The notes below the pieces were generated by a model that was not told the DNA's origin, did not search any database, and saw nothing but the letters and a program-made list of their open reading frames with translations. A DNA stretch of 64,000 nucleotides from Glossina fuscipes (Eukaryota; Arthropoda; Insecta; Diptera; Glossinidae). The DNA is taken from the NCBI RefSeq assembly GCF_014805625.2, contig NW_023998416.1, forward strand, positions 35,076,750 through 35,140,749, written 5' to 3'. Both the position numbers and the translations under genes were made by a program. Position 1 is the first letter of the stretch. Each line of letters opens with the position of its first letter. Of the stretch, positions 49,053 to 62,065 are shown piece after piece.

Positions 49053-51097
49053 GTAAGTAGTTGGGAAGTTTTTTGGTAAAATTCAAATCAAAAATCAAAG
49101 ACATCAGAAGCGAGACGAAAATCAGAAAAATCAGAGAAATCGATTTAAAAAGATTGACTACAAGCAAATATTTAAACAATTCTCTGAACTCTTTACTTAA
49201 ACGTTATATTCAGTTTTTTTTTTTCCAATTATTTAAAACGTATTCACATATTTTGTTTGGTTGTTTTTAAATTTTTTCAACTCTAGTTTTGTAAATGCTA
49301 ATGCGTTTCGGTTTTTCTTTTTGTCGTTTTTTTTTTTTTTTTTTTTAGAAAAAGAATAAAAGAAAACTTGATAGTGCGATCGATCGATGATGATGCAATG
49401 AACGATCGCTTATCAAGATATGCACAAATTTCCTTCTCGCTGATTGCCGAAATGCAAAGCTCCCGACATCCTATGCAGTAATGTTTTTATGTTAATAATT
49501 TTAGTTTAGTTTGTTTTTAAAGTAAACTATTTCGTTTCTGCTTGCTGTGACCCGTTTATTTGTTCATATTTACAATATTAAATTTCTTTGTAGATTTATA
49601 AAAGCAGTATCATTTCCTTCTCCCCACACTTTTTCAATGTAAGATAATAAGTCTACATCATAAATTTTGTTTATAGACAATTAAGAGCAAACAGGCACAA
49701 ATCGTATTAATGTTGAATTTACTTCGTATACTCGTTACTCGTTATCAATAAAAAACGACTAAACAGCACTAAAATGCGGATGAGAGTACGCTTTTATTTA
49801 AACCGAATCTTTTGATTTCTGCCTTACATTTTATTGCTTTTGATAAATTCTAAAGGGAGTATAGAACTAAAAAAAAAACTTCCTGACTTTTTTTTCACCA
49901 CAAAATAAAATATCCTTTTTCCTTATATTTAATTCGATTGACAATCTTCCGACGTTTTTCTAGTAAAACCTTTATGCAGTCATTGCTGAGCTTCTTCGAA
50001 TTCCCGGCGAAACACTGAGTCAAATAATCTCGTCAAACCACTTCGAAGACATCTTTCCTCCATTAGGGGAAATTCACAGATAGCCAAACCAAATGAAAAT
50101 AAAATGTGGTGGACGCTAGGTCTGTCGTACACGATGGATACATTGGAACATTGCGGCCAAGCTTTCACAATTTTTGCAAAGTGATAGAAGAGACAGATGA
50201 GTCAATCAGATGACCAGGCTGAGGAGCAGCTTATGTTGCACAACGCATCAAACTTAGAATTTCAGCTTATGTGGATAGTTCGGGCTTTGCCGTAGTTTGT
50301 ACAGATTCGGCATGACCCATTTAATCTTTGCCTATCAATCATTTGATAAATGGCTTATATTTTGTGACGTTTCAACAACGCCCATCGAAATTCTATCGTC
50401 TGGTATTCAAATATTGCAATAATTTTTCTATCCAGCTTCGCGCAAATAGTTCAAGTTGTTTTTCGATCAATATTTAGTTCCACTGCAATATGAAAACATG
50501 CAATGTACTAGTTTTGGATGTTTTCTGCGACACTGGCGCAATTAATCCTCGATTGAAGTGTAAACGGCAATATGATGTGTAGCTAATATTGCGAGTTTGA
50601 AGCATAAACAACGGTTTCCGTGTTGCTGCCTCGCTTGAAGCGAGATTGTAAAATGTTGCGGCTTTTTGCAGAGCTTTGGCTTATTTCCAAAATTTAATTA
50701 CTTTGTCTGTTTGTCCTGTTAATTATCTACTGATGGTCACTTGGAACATGCACTATAGCACTTATGCTTCTAGTGCGCTATAACATAGAATTCGGATAGA
50801 GAATGCGATAAAAATAATGAAGGATTTAGTGGAAGGTTCATAGCGCTTTTAACTTCACTTCACTTCACTTTCGTAAACTATATGTTTTCCTTAAATTCAA
50901 GACAAAAATAAGTAAAAGTAGTGAAAAGAAAATTCTTAACAGACAAGGAATGAAATTCATCAAATAAATTACTAATAAAATATATATATATTTTTTTTTT
51001 TTTCATCTAATCATAGTTTCTCATAAGATTAACGGAGTATTGTTTTTGTTGTAATTTTCTCTCTTCCATAAATTTTCGCTTTCTTTCGCAATTCTGC

Positions 51098-51950
51098 TTT
51101 ATACCCATCACCAAAATGTGAGGGGTATATGCATTTTGTCGAAGGTTTTGCAACGCCCACAAAGAAGTTTCAGGGAGTATGTATATTTTCTTGATAAACA
51201 TCCACTTTGGATCAATCCAAACATGTCCGTCTGCCAGCCAGTATAATGTTTGTTACAAACATACAAAATGAAACCCTGGGGGTCAAATTTGGTAGAAACA
51301 TCACAAGTTCTTGCACGCAGGTTGATATTGAAAATGCGCCAAGCCGGTCGAAGCACACACCCACAGTGGCAATGGCAACAACTCTGTTTTTCAAAAAGAA
51401 AAAAAAAAAACTGTTTTCTTCTTCATAAACCATAGTAAATAAATTTACAAAAATTTGAAAGTGTATTCTGCTGGTGATCCTGTCGTACCTATATGAGAAT
51501 GGGAAAAAATGACTACGCCTGCCTAACAGCGTATCAAAATTTAGTCTTTTTTCAATGCCTTTACAACGGGTGGAAGCGTCAAAAACTCCATAACGTATAT
51601 CAGTTTTTGGCCAGTTGCAGATTCGGAATATACCTAAGCTTGTCCGTTTGCTTGTCTGTTCATTCGTCCGTCTCTCCATCCACATAGAATCTGTAGTAAG
51701 CATTCTCGCGTTCGCAAAAATGGAGGTATTGCCTAGAAATTTGCAAAAGAGTTTGAAACTGGCCCAAAGTTGTCAAAGAACACGCTTTCAACGTCCACAC
51801 CTCTATGCAGCCAAAGACGAGACCATCTTTGTTTTCCTTGTATTTTACTCTCCAAGAATAAACTATGCAAATTTACATGCTTGCTTTTTTTCAACCTGAC
51901 GGTGATGGGTATAAAGGATTCGGTCACATCCGAATATAATTTTCTCACTT
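51098..51950 (+). repeat. Dispersed repeat family A, composite copy with perfect termini
   Basis: tttatacccatca at 51098-51110 and its exact reverse complement tgatgggtataaa at 51903-51915 bound the element. The 3' flank 'ggattcggtcacatccgaat' with 'ataattttctcacttgcttg' runs to about 51955. Internally the 'caacgcccacaaagaag' and 'catgtccgtctgccagcc' blocks near 51155-51240 recur in diverged form near 51540-51680 ('cttgtccgtttgcttgtctg'). It is therefore probably two copies, one within or against the other. Several open frames cross it, none shared with other copies. Confidence 0.78.
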
Positions 51951-53109
51951 GCTTGCTTAGTAATAACACATCTTTTTTAGCTATTGGCAGTTGATTTCCG
52001 TATAAGTTACACACAAGTGCACATTGAATACACACGTAGACGCTTCATTAAAAAATTTTAGGATCTTTTTGCTACTATGGCTATTATTAATTCATTATTT
52101 GTTCTAAGTTTCATTAATTAATTTTTAATTATTAATTAAGCTTCGATTCACTTGGCTGATTAAGAGTTTTAACCAAAAAAAAAGAAGAAATTTAATATTA
52201 TAGTTAAAATTTTGAAGTGTTTTATGGCGATTTAACGGGCAGAGGGACAGGTCTGTTTATATATGACGATGCAAAGCTTTTACATTTTATAGGGTCTTCG
52301 AAATTTATTGTTATTTTTATATTAAAAAAAATATGAGTACTATCGACATAGGCTATAAGCCCTTTGAAATATAATTTTTGGAAGTTTGGAAAACTTTTCG
52401 CTGGATTTAATATATATATATGTATATATATACATAATAACGGATCATATAATTTGCTACGCAATATTAGTTTTTTCACTAATCAAGTTTCCTGGTGAAA
52501 CCTGAAAAATTTTAAATGTTTTTTCTGTTTTTTTTTTTGGCTCCCTAAGGATATTAACAGAAATTGCAATGATATCCTTTTAGATTTTGGCTTTTGTTTG
52601 CAATTTAATGAAAACTCTGTCGTTCATTACAAAATTTGAGAGAGAGACTACAATGAATATATTTGACGTGTATGTTAATGTTATTCGAAAGCAATAAATG
52701 GAAGTGTGAATATCCTCCGACGGGCATAGCACTGAATGAACTCAGAGTAGAGTACAATACAGATAAATTTCTATTGTTGATCGATAATAATGCCTTATGG
52801 ATGATTGTTCTTGATTAGCAATTGAGGTCTGCATTTTACGTACATGTTAAAACCAATTAAATCCAATTGCCCAAGATATCGTTGAACGCAACATACGGCA
52901 ACGACAATGCAAACAGTTTCTTAAAACTCAATCAATTTTTAATTAACATATAATTCTGGCACATATCTCTGCGTAAAATGTACAATAGTTTGTGTAACAA
53001 ACTATGAAAGTTTATCGATTTTCTTTTCTTCAGTTTTCGTGTTGGCAGGCTGGTTATTTTAAAACCGGTAAGGTTAAGTAGAATTTCGTTATTACGTTTA
53101 CTACTATTA

Positions 53110-53560
53110 TTTTTATACCTACTACCCTATCATGCTTTGATCAGCGTGACTAAATCAACAGTCATGTCTGTCCGTCTGTGCGTCTGGTGTGTGGTGTTTG
53201 TTATTAACACTATTCTATTAATTCGGTACAAACATTGGAAGTTTCTGCACGCAGATCGGTATTAAAAATGGGCTAAATTGGTCGAAACAAAAGCCGGCAA
53301 TTGAATCTAAACTGAACGCTACTCCATTTTGCTGAACAAAAATTTGTGATTTTTGCTCGTTACTTAGAAATTAGGAAAGTTAGAAGACTGAAATTTTTCA
53401 CATTTAGTTTAAGAGGCACTCTACTCTTGTCGTCAAAAAGTGGAAATAATCGGCCCTGCTCACACCAATTTACAAGTGATTAAATTGTTTTTTTTCACTT
53501 TTTTGAGATTTTATCATTTATCATGACCCAAACTAGATCAAACGTTGAAAGCTATTTGGT
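53110..53560 (+). repeat. Dispersed repeat family A, diverged copy
   Basis: It starts 'tttttatacctactacccta', with 'catgtctgtccgtctgtgcg' near 53163 and 'gatcggtattaaaaatgggc' near 53252. The interior 'gttagaagactgaaattttt' near 53380 is shared with the 33.2 kb copy. The right terminus may be 'gatatgggtatcaaataaaa' near 53660. Confidence 0.6.
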
Positions 53561-55261
53561 ATAGTGCTCAAATGAAGATGTATTATCTGCCTAAAAGTAA
53601 GTTAATTCTAAAATAAATCCGGCAGACAACTCGATTACTTCTTTTTTAATAATATAAGCGATATGGGTATCAAATAAAAGAACTCGTAGAGTAGGACGCG
53701 GGAAACCTAACGGTTCTTTCTTTCTTGTTCAACCTAGCTCTTGCAAGTTGAAATAAGTCCACCATTTATTATACCAATCCATTCCCACTTATTTTCTCAA
53801 TGCAATTAAGTGCTTCCGTCCATCTGTCCAAATTTCAGGTCGATTTTTCGAGATATTCGTATGAAACTTGATGCAGTGACATATATTAGGCTAAGGAGCA
53901 ATATTGCGATGGCATATCGTTGTGATATGAAAAGATCTAGTGTTTTGTTATATTAAATTCATGTTTAAAACTTGGACGGAGCCGATTACTCACAAAAATC
54001 CCTTAAGTTCAAAAATACAAGTAAATTTTCATATGGCATCAAATTTTTACTACTTCTTGATGACAATTGTTTTAATTTGATATCTACAAAAACAGTGCTA
54101 AGTTCAGACCACATAAATTTATTTTTCGGATCTCTTCCTAAATAAAGGTTCGCCTGTGAAATAAATCTTAATATGAGAACAAGGTATATAATCTGCGTTA
54201 TTTTAAATTAGCTGAAATAAATAGATGAAGCGCAGTGCGTGTGTCGGCCTTGTCCGAATCTAACATCTTGGCTTGCTCCATTGTCTGATATCGACAAGTC
54301 ACGCATCATAAATAATTCTCGTTTTCATTGCCTTTTAGAAATTCCATGCACAATATTTTGCCAATCACTTATCGTTTTTATAACAATCTCTTATATGGAT
54401 TTGCATCGATACATACAAGGAGTTTTTGAAAATGTGAGAAAACACAAGTCCTAGAAATCAACAAGTCAACAAGTCTTGTAAAACTAATTATTTAACGAAG
54501 AAAAGCGCTAATCAAAAAGTGAGGTATCGAAGCAAAGTCAAACTTTGAAAAAAAAAAAAACGCTGGGAAAAGCGTTAAGAAGAAGAACTTAACTCGTTAA
54601 AATAGGAGGATTTCTGAACATTAACATTCTTCTGACATCCTTCTATTACATATAAATTACTTTCACTTGTAGCAAGTTTATTATTCAGTACAGTGTTCAA
54701 TACAAGCGATAGCCTCAGATGCTAGAAGCTGTAAGAGTTTAGTCTTTGAATCCATTTCATCTCATATTATAAATGAAATCGTCCTCCAACCTAATACTTA
54801 AATCTCATATTTTCCTATCGGCTGCATTTTTACATTCACAACGCCAGGATTTATTATTCGTTGAAAGGAAAAATTCTCGAAAGAAGTCATATCTAGCAGA
54901 ACTTTCTCCTCAACTTTTCCTGTGATAGTCATAATATCTTGGTAGCCATATATTACTTATCAGTTTGAAAAGATCTGTCTGCTTGAGATTTGTAGACAAA
55001 GAAAGAGGCATCAAGACATTCTGAAGTATATATAACTCACAAGTCGTCTTGACGTTGTGAACGTAAAATTACGGCCGGCACGTAAATGTTTACAAAGTTG
55101 ATTTTCGAAGGCATACGAGAGCAGATTTACTTCAATTCTCATTTTATTCGCAAACCATGCTATAGTTTTTCCGGTTTCTTTGTTTGGGTCACAGAATTTA
55201 CGTTGTTTTCCTCAATCTCATCTTTGCACTCTGCGGATATTAATGAATGTTAAGTTTATTT

Positions 55262-55616
55262 TCAGTAGAGTATCACTGTAGGGTACTTTTTAGTTAGCCC
55301 TACCTATTCGTTCCTAGGGAACTCTGTCTGTGCTTCTTATAGGTTCACTTCAAGCTGACTATAATTTTCTTAATTGAGTAGAGTATTAAGTTTATGTGTA
55401 GTGGAACATTGTATTACCGTAGGGTGCTTTTTGATGATCCCCACCTTTTCTTTGATCTCTCTGTTTGTCCTTTTTGTAGGTCTACTTCAAGTTGACTATA
55501 ATTTTCTTATTTAATTATTTGTAGTGAAACATTGTACTACTATAGGGAGCTTTTTGATGGACCTTGCTACCTACTCCTTGCTCTCTCTAATTTTCTTATT
55601 TAATTAGAATGTAAGA
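55262..55616. repeat. Tandem repeat, three diverged copies of about 125 bp
   Basis: Copies begin near 55264, 55398 and 55521 with 'gtagtggaacattgtattac' (second copy wording), then '(c/t)gtagggtgctttttgatg'. The first two continue to 'cttcaag(c/t)tgactataat' and all three end 'aattttctta(t/a)ttaat'. The third copy is internally shortened to about 95 bp. The unit matches no family I know. It is a small local minisatellite-like array in the presumed intron. Confidence 0.75.
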
Positions 55617-56434
55617 AAAATAAAAACTTTCAATTTATAAAAATATCGTTATTAGCATCGTAGTGATAAATTTGTTAATGTAAATAGTTTTGATTGAATT
55701 CAATGTTTTCCATGCCATGGTAGAGTAGAGTAGAAAAACAATAATTAAAATAATGAATGTTGTTAAAGAAACGAGCAATTATTATAATTTGAAAAGTACG
55801 CAGAGTTCGCACCCAAGGAGGAAGTCATCTTTAGAGAATATAAATGCAATTATTCAGATATAATTAATTGAATACTCGACTGGAAAATAGTTAGAAAGAA
55901 ATAATAACAACAATAACAACAGCAACAACGATAAAAAAAAGACGTAAAAATTTTTATAACATCTTGTACACGTTTTGCAAGCTCTTTCTTCTTCTTCTTT
56001 CTCCCTACTAAATGCCATAATTCTCTACTGAAGTGCTGAAGAGATCTGACAGCCGGAGAATATGAAATTTTTAAAAAATATTTAAACTTATTACATATGA
56101 TATATACAATCACATATGCACATATGCACATAAACTAAGCAGATTGAGAATGAGAAGGAATAAAACTGTATATACACACTAAAATCGACAGACAGATAAA
56201 TAAATGTATGTGCTTATGTATGTTTTTTTTTTCATTATTTATATAATTTGTAAAAGTTTGCATGAATTACATTACATTCCTATTTAAATAATACGGGAAA
56301 AGTAGTTGGAGAATGAAAGCAAATAAGAAACTAAAATATGTACAAATCCTTTGTTGTTTAGTAGCAAGGCATAGAAGGCATTGTTAAGCATAGAGCGCTC
56401 TAGTTGTCTGCGATAAGGCATGTGCATGTACTAT

Positions 56435-56673
56435 AAATATATATATGTGTATATATATGTGTGTATATATGTATATATATGTTGTTGTTTTTCTTAGACA
56501 GTTTATAGGACCTCTTATGCCAGAGCCTATAAGCGTTGTGTCTTCAGATACTTTCATTTCCTCTTCCATTGTTTTCTTACTGTAATAACAATATCTAAAA
56601 ATGAATACATATGTATTTGCATGCGTGTGTGTGTTTGTGTGGGGGGCATGGGTATGTGTTTGTGTGTGTGTGT
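56435..56673. repeat. TA and GT microsatellites
   Basis: (TA)n with GTGT interruptions at about 56435-56480 and GT-rich DNA at about 56622-56673, interrupted by a run of six G. The unique DNA between is non-coding. Confidence 0.9.
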
Positions 56674-59517
56674 ACATTTTAATGGGAAAGGAAGGAAATA
56701 ATTCTGTGCTCTATATTTTCAATGCAAACGTACACGCAGGCAAATATACACACATATGAGCTCAAACAATGCACGGCTACGTAAGTGCAAAAGTTTTTCA
56801 TGAATTTTATGTTTATTGTCTTTTTCGCAATTATTTGAAAATTGCAGACAATGACTTAAGACTTAATTCTTTTCCATTTAGTGTTTTGTTGCCATGATCT
56901 TAACCTTTGGCATTTAAATTGCAGTGTAGAGAGGATACAACTTAGTAATGAAGAAATTCGCATTTTAAAGTCTATTGTATTTTAAAGATTTACATTCAAA
57001 CGGCATGATGTGGCGAAATGGTCCAAGTCCAAGTGTACGAGTGTCCGAAGGCTTAGAAAGCAAAGTACAAAGCAGAACTTTTAACAGCTTTACTTGATAC
57101 TCTATATTTCCCGTATTTCTAAGTATTCCGCACTTTCTACTTCATGTCGCCCACAAGCTCAACTTTAAACTCCATGAGATAAACAAGTGCATTGATATAC
57201 AGGGTGATCAAATAAGAGTTACTTTCAATTTGAATCATTGTTATTATAATTTGTAAAGTAATTAAAAAAGTGCAATGAGCAATAGCAACTAAGACTATCG
57301 ACTCTTCTTTCCTTTAGAGGCTTCAATAAAGTTAAATATAATACTTTTAAGATGTCCATAGAGTTGAACGTACCGAAAACGAGAGATCAGATATTGGAAA
57401 AGTTTCGACATCCACAAAGTATATATGTCTTTAATCGTACGATTTCGGTACTCCATCGGTTTCGTACTCCAGCGATGTGTTGCAGCGACATGACCGAGCC
57501 GGACTCTTTCAAATGTTTTGATCTTGGTTTTCTCGATATCAATATGATTTTTTTTCTCTTTTCATATTAGATATAACTTATGTTCATGACAATTTTGTTA
57601 TGCACATTATCGCTTCCCGATTTTTGTTAAAATTCAATTCAGGAACACTAATTTTTAACCAGTTCTTCTACCAACTATAAGAACAATGTTGATTTGGATA
57701 TCAAAGAAGTTCTTTAATAACACAACGTAACTCCAAGGAAAAAAGTCCAGTGGGTTTACATTGTACAAGCGCAATACCATGCAAATTTCGCTTGTCGTAT
57801 CGGTTATTAATATTTTCTTTTGCTTTGTGTAACAAACGCGTAGAAGTTTTTGCTAAAGTTCATCGATGAGGAGAATAAAAATTTATACGCTTATGGCGGG
57901 CGCTACGGAGATCAGCTGTCAAATAACATAAACTAAAAAAAATCTTTAAAGAAAAGGTGTATGAGCTCTGACGCCTTTACTATATTTGCAACGAACAGAG
58001 AGATACCAGCGATGGCCTGGGCTTTGCCAGTATCTTATCTTGAACTTAATGCTAGAAGCTAGTTGTAAAATCAAAAAGAAAAATACTTATGTTTGTACAA
58101 ACCTTGTAACCGCTTATTCCCGGCAAACACCATCCAGAAGCGGGATGAGGGGATATGCTACATATAAATTGTTGTGGCATCACAATACCCTTGCCTCTGT
58201 CATCATACGAACATAGCTATAGCATTCGTAACAATCAAAAAGGTAGTGTTTGTGCAAAATGTAAACTAAGTGAATCTCGTCCTGTCGTAAAATAAAAAAA
58301 AAAGGAAAAAAACAAAAATTCAAATTTAACGCAACAATTACAATTGACGCACACAATAAAAATAACTTATATAATGTTATGCATTCTCTATAAAGACTTA
58401 TGCGAGAATTTTTATGCTTAAACTCATGAAATTGGCGAACGCGTATCGAAGTATAAGTAATTGATAATTATAACGTCTCCCGCATAGTAGGAGAAAACTT
58501 ATCTTTATTTAAACATCCTGAAATGATAGTACGTATTGAAATACCACAAAAAATACTACAAAGAAAAATATTTATACTACTGAGTTGACAGCTTAAAAAA
58601 TCTGCTCACATCTCGAATGCCGGCATACATTGAATAAAAGAAAGGACATCACAACATTTTCAAAAATTAAAACATAAAAATCAAAAACACATTTCGTGAA
58701 CGTAATTTAGATGAATCTTATGAAGACATATATGTGGCCTTTTCCTTGGTAACCTTTCAATAACGATTTATAGCTGCACGCGATATCCTTACTGAAAGTG
58801 CGGGCTTTAATCGCTTTATTTGTGGATAATAGAGAGATGAATCAATCCTCCGGCTAGCTTGTGGCAAAGCACAAAGCATTGTTCCAAGAGATGTCAATTG
58901 GGGCTTTACTATCGTCTGACCAGCTTCACCCATCTGGGACAACGATAATTTCATGCGACCCTAAGAAACGCTACTACCACAGTATATTGAATCGTCAATG
59001 CTTTTGTAAGCTCCTCAGTTGGCATAGTCTCTTACTAGATGTCTTCCGAAATAGTATGTCGATTATACCATTTTTCACCTATTGAGCAATCCCTCGCATT
59101 TATGTGCTTTTGTACTTACTTTTGGCAACGATTATTCCGATTTGTTCTCCCCTCTTCTTGGCCGATAAATCTATGATAAGTCTGCCATATATTCAGATAA
59201 CGTTACAGACAACCTTAAGTTTCCTCGCACTTTCGATCCATTTTAGGTTAGGTGGACTTATTAGGCGTCTCATTGCATGCATTCCGCGGAAACTTTCTGC
59301 GCTTTAATGTAAAAAGTAAAATCAAACAATGGCAATAAAGTATTGAGTGACAGTATTTAGTTTTACATTGTGCTTGAGTTACTTCATTAGATAAGACAAT
59401 ACAATCGTCGCCATTAATAGGTGTGACTAAACAGTCTTATTCTGAGCAATATTGCAGAGGCGTCACAAGTCATAATTATCGTTTTTGTGGTTTTCGCGAC
59501 TTATCTTGACAGTGGAT

Positions 59518-60360
59518 TTATTTTATTTATTTATTTTATTTTAATTACTTGCACATGAAACTCAAGTAAAACAAATTAACAGTCGAATTCAATCGACTCT
59601 TAGAAGTAAATCTTATACTAATTAATATTAAAAACTAGTATAAACTATGTAAGGAGATATAAAAAAAAAGTAAAAATAATAATGTTTATTAAATAATGGT
59701 TCATATCGTATAAATAAATAAGTAAACAAGAAGATCAAAAGCAGGAAACACTAGCACAGAGGCCCACCCACAACCAGTACAGCAGCAGATTGCCAGTGAA
59801 TCCCTAAGCCATCGCAAACATGCAAACAGATACAGTAAACAACACCAATTAATTTTCGAATCATAAGGAGATGTTAAGATGAAAATTTGGTTTAAATATG
59901 ACATAGGCAAGTCGCGCGCGTATTAAGCAAAATTGTTTGGATAGACGTTAAAGAATTCGTTATTGAGACTAAGTGATAGACATCATCTAGATTTATGCAA
60001 ACAACTCTAAACGGATTAAACAGCTCATAATTATATTTACATTGACTCGGCAGTAATGAACATGAAGTGCCTGGAAACGCGGTTAGGTTAAAATTTATCT
60101 CACGAAGCAATGTGGATGAATCGATAGTATCATTAATTAACTTAATTAAGAACGAGGCACCAAGAATACATCTATGTTTGTCAAGTGACGATAAGGATAA
60201 CAGAAGCAACTGATTTTCATAAGGAGGCAAAGCGATAAGCGAGTGCCAACCCAAATTTCAAAGGGCAAACAGCAAGAATGGGTTTTGAACTTCATTGAAT
60301 TGTGTGGAGGGAGACTCTACAACCGAGGCATACTAAGATATTGGTCTAACTAAACACATG
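59518..60360 (-). mobile_element. 5'-truncated jockey-like non-LTR retrotransposon (reverse transcriptase C-terminus)
   Basis: On the minus strand one frame from about 60355 to the stop at 59892 codes the C-terminal end of a jockey-type pol protein. The family's blocks appear in order: LVRPI, YASVV, QFNEVQNPF, LPPYENQLLLLSLSSLDKHR, FLIKLINDTIDS and LLREINFNL, then the NYELFNPFR block. This matches the usual tail (LVRPILEYASVVW, RR...FLxxLIxGxIDSPxLL, TNYGxNxPxxR). Two in-frame stops (TAG at 60335-60333, TGA at 60260-60258) break it, so it is dead. An A/T-rich 3' UTR leads to a (TAAATAAA)-like tail at about 59518-59550, typical of such elements. The upstream endonuclease and most of the reverse transcriptase are absent, as expected from 5' truncation during insertion. 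A target-site duplication was not identified. Confidence 0.85.
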
Positions 60361-60459
60361 CATAGATTTTGCAAAATCAGAATCCTTCAGCTTCAGATAC
60401 GAAACATCAGATTCAATAGAAAGTTTCAAAAACCACGTCACTCTCTCTCTTGTGTATGT

Positions 60460-60494
60460 GTGACTAGTGACTAGTGACTAGTGACTAGTGACTA
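60460..60494. repeat. Five perfect copies of a 7-bp tandem repeat
   Basis: The unit gtgacta is repeated five times without error, then decays at gtaacgg. It lies about 100 bp beyond the 5' side of the retrotransposon relic. Confidence 0.95.
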
Positions 60495-61136
60495 GTAACG
60501 GTTGTAAGTCCTATGAAATTGCATTGTGTTTCATCACCTTTGGAATAACTGCATCATGCTGAGAATGCATGTTAAAGTAAATTCTTCATATGTGTGTATG
60601 TGTCACTAAAGTAAAATCGCGGCAATGACAAGACATAGTCTTTTCAAAATTCCTCGCTTAACTATAACAACAAAAATAAATAAAAATTTGCCAACTTCGG
60701 TGGTTTTTCAACGGATAAGTTGTCGATTAAAAGGACTTCTTTTATCTTCACTTCTCTTTTCACAAGTCATCAGGACTTGTATAATTGAATTTTTTTGTGA
60801 ACATACACTTTTGAATTTTCTTGCTTTGTATATTTTTCATTACAATTTCCTTTAATCTTAGGATTGACTTGAATGCACTATTTTCGTTTCTCTCTCCTTT
60901 TGTTTTTGGCAAACGATGAATTGCTGTTCGTTTTGTTAGCGCTGCTTTGTTTCTCTAAGGGCTTCATGAAATCCGCTTCTTGATCTAATGAAGTAACTCT
61001 CGTATGTGTTCGGCGGAAAAAAAAGGTTTTTTTCCATTGCAGACTTAATTTTAAGACTCAAATGAAATTGTTTTAGCTGACTTACAGTTGACATCATCAT
61101 TCAGAAGCTATCTGTACGAAATGAGCAGATATATAA

Positions 61137-61168
61137 AGAGAGAGAGAGAGATAGAGGGAGAGGGAGAG
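61137..61168. repeat. (GA)n microsatellite
   Basis: A GA-rich run with ATA and GGG interruptions in non-coding DNA. Confidence 0.9.
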
Positions 61169-61359
61169 CCCTAGTAGGAGACTAGTGATTATTTTGATAA
61201 TATAATCTACAGAATTGTGCTGCTTTCTCTCTTTTATGTAAATGTGTCCATTGGCTGCGACTCATTAAAGAATACTTGAAATAATTCAAGACAACACTTC
61301 GAATATATTTATTTCAGCTTTTATTAAAAAATTATTCTCTTTCTTTTCCACTATGTTCT

Positions 61360-62065
61360 GAACTAATTGCGGACAAGCATTGCTCTAAAATATACTCTAT
61401 GCCATCTCGCTTAAAGCAGTTCTTCGTTTATTTTCTTGAAAAAATGCCAAAAATTATATCGTGACAGTGTACTTTCGACAGGGGCCTGAACCGCACGTTG
61501 CTTCAAATTTAATAAAACTAATTCTCTTTTCATCGCTTTTATTGAGGCTCAACCACTTTTGCCATAAAGTACCAAAAAAAATATACGCTTACTTTATAAG
61601 AACTCGCATAAGGGCCGGGGTATAACCAATAGACCTTTACGGCCCAAATATTGGACGGTTAACTTTAATGTCACTGTTACCGAACAATTTTCATTAACAT
61701 GTATGTATATATATATAAATATTTGATTTTTTTGGCACACATTTCGTAGGAGCGGTTGCCTGAATCGTGAGTGTGTCGAATGATGGTTCCACCCGTTTTC
61801 AATTTTTTATACATATCCTATTCACCATAATACTATTATTTCTAGTGAAGTGAGTTGCAATTTTTTTCCAATTGATACGTTTTTTGCAGACATATTAAGA
61901 AACTAGTCCGAATCAGTCTACTCATAACAGCTTTCATCTGTGACTCAAAACACGTCAAAGTAATCAATTTCATAAAAAATATCCCAAAGATACATGGACA
62001 ATATCTTAAATATTTCCGGGTGTTACATACATCCGCACAAACCTGCATCACTAGTCGTGTAGAGA
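61360..62065 (+). repeat. Dispersed repeat family B, long copy
   Basis: The left end is 'gaactaattgcggacaagca' with 'aaaatatactctatgccatc', and the right end 'gttacatacatccgcacaaa' with 'ctgcatcactagtcgtgtag'. The interior keeps 'cgtttattttcttgaaaaaa' and 'ccataaagtaccaaaaaaa', and 'ttcgtaggagcggttgcc' near 61745. It is about 700 bp, similar in length to the copies at 2.45 and 30.4 kb. Confidence 0.7.

Noticed and set aside
49361..49400. Acceptor-like T-run + TAG followed by a Lys/Arg-rich codon run, as a candidate next Nckx30C exon
   Set aside because: The frame stops within 15 codons and does not resemble the known loop sequence after the DQLMPA segment.
51207..52035. Cluster of overlapping frames of 61-163 codons
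   Set aside because: They lie within the family A composite repeat, are not conserved between copies, and have no domain.
57184..57700. 'acagggtgatcaaat' terminus-like sequence followed by a 72-codon frame
   Set aside because: No matching inverted end and no recognisable transposase; the frame runs into poly-Phe noise.
58757..59307. Mixed-composition frames on both strands near 58.8-59.3 kb
   Set aside because: Possibly decayed element sequence left of the jockey relic, but no motif could be named and frames are short on both strands.
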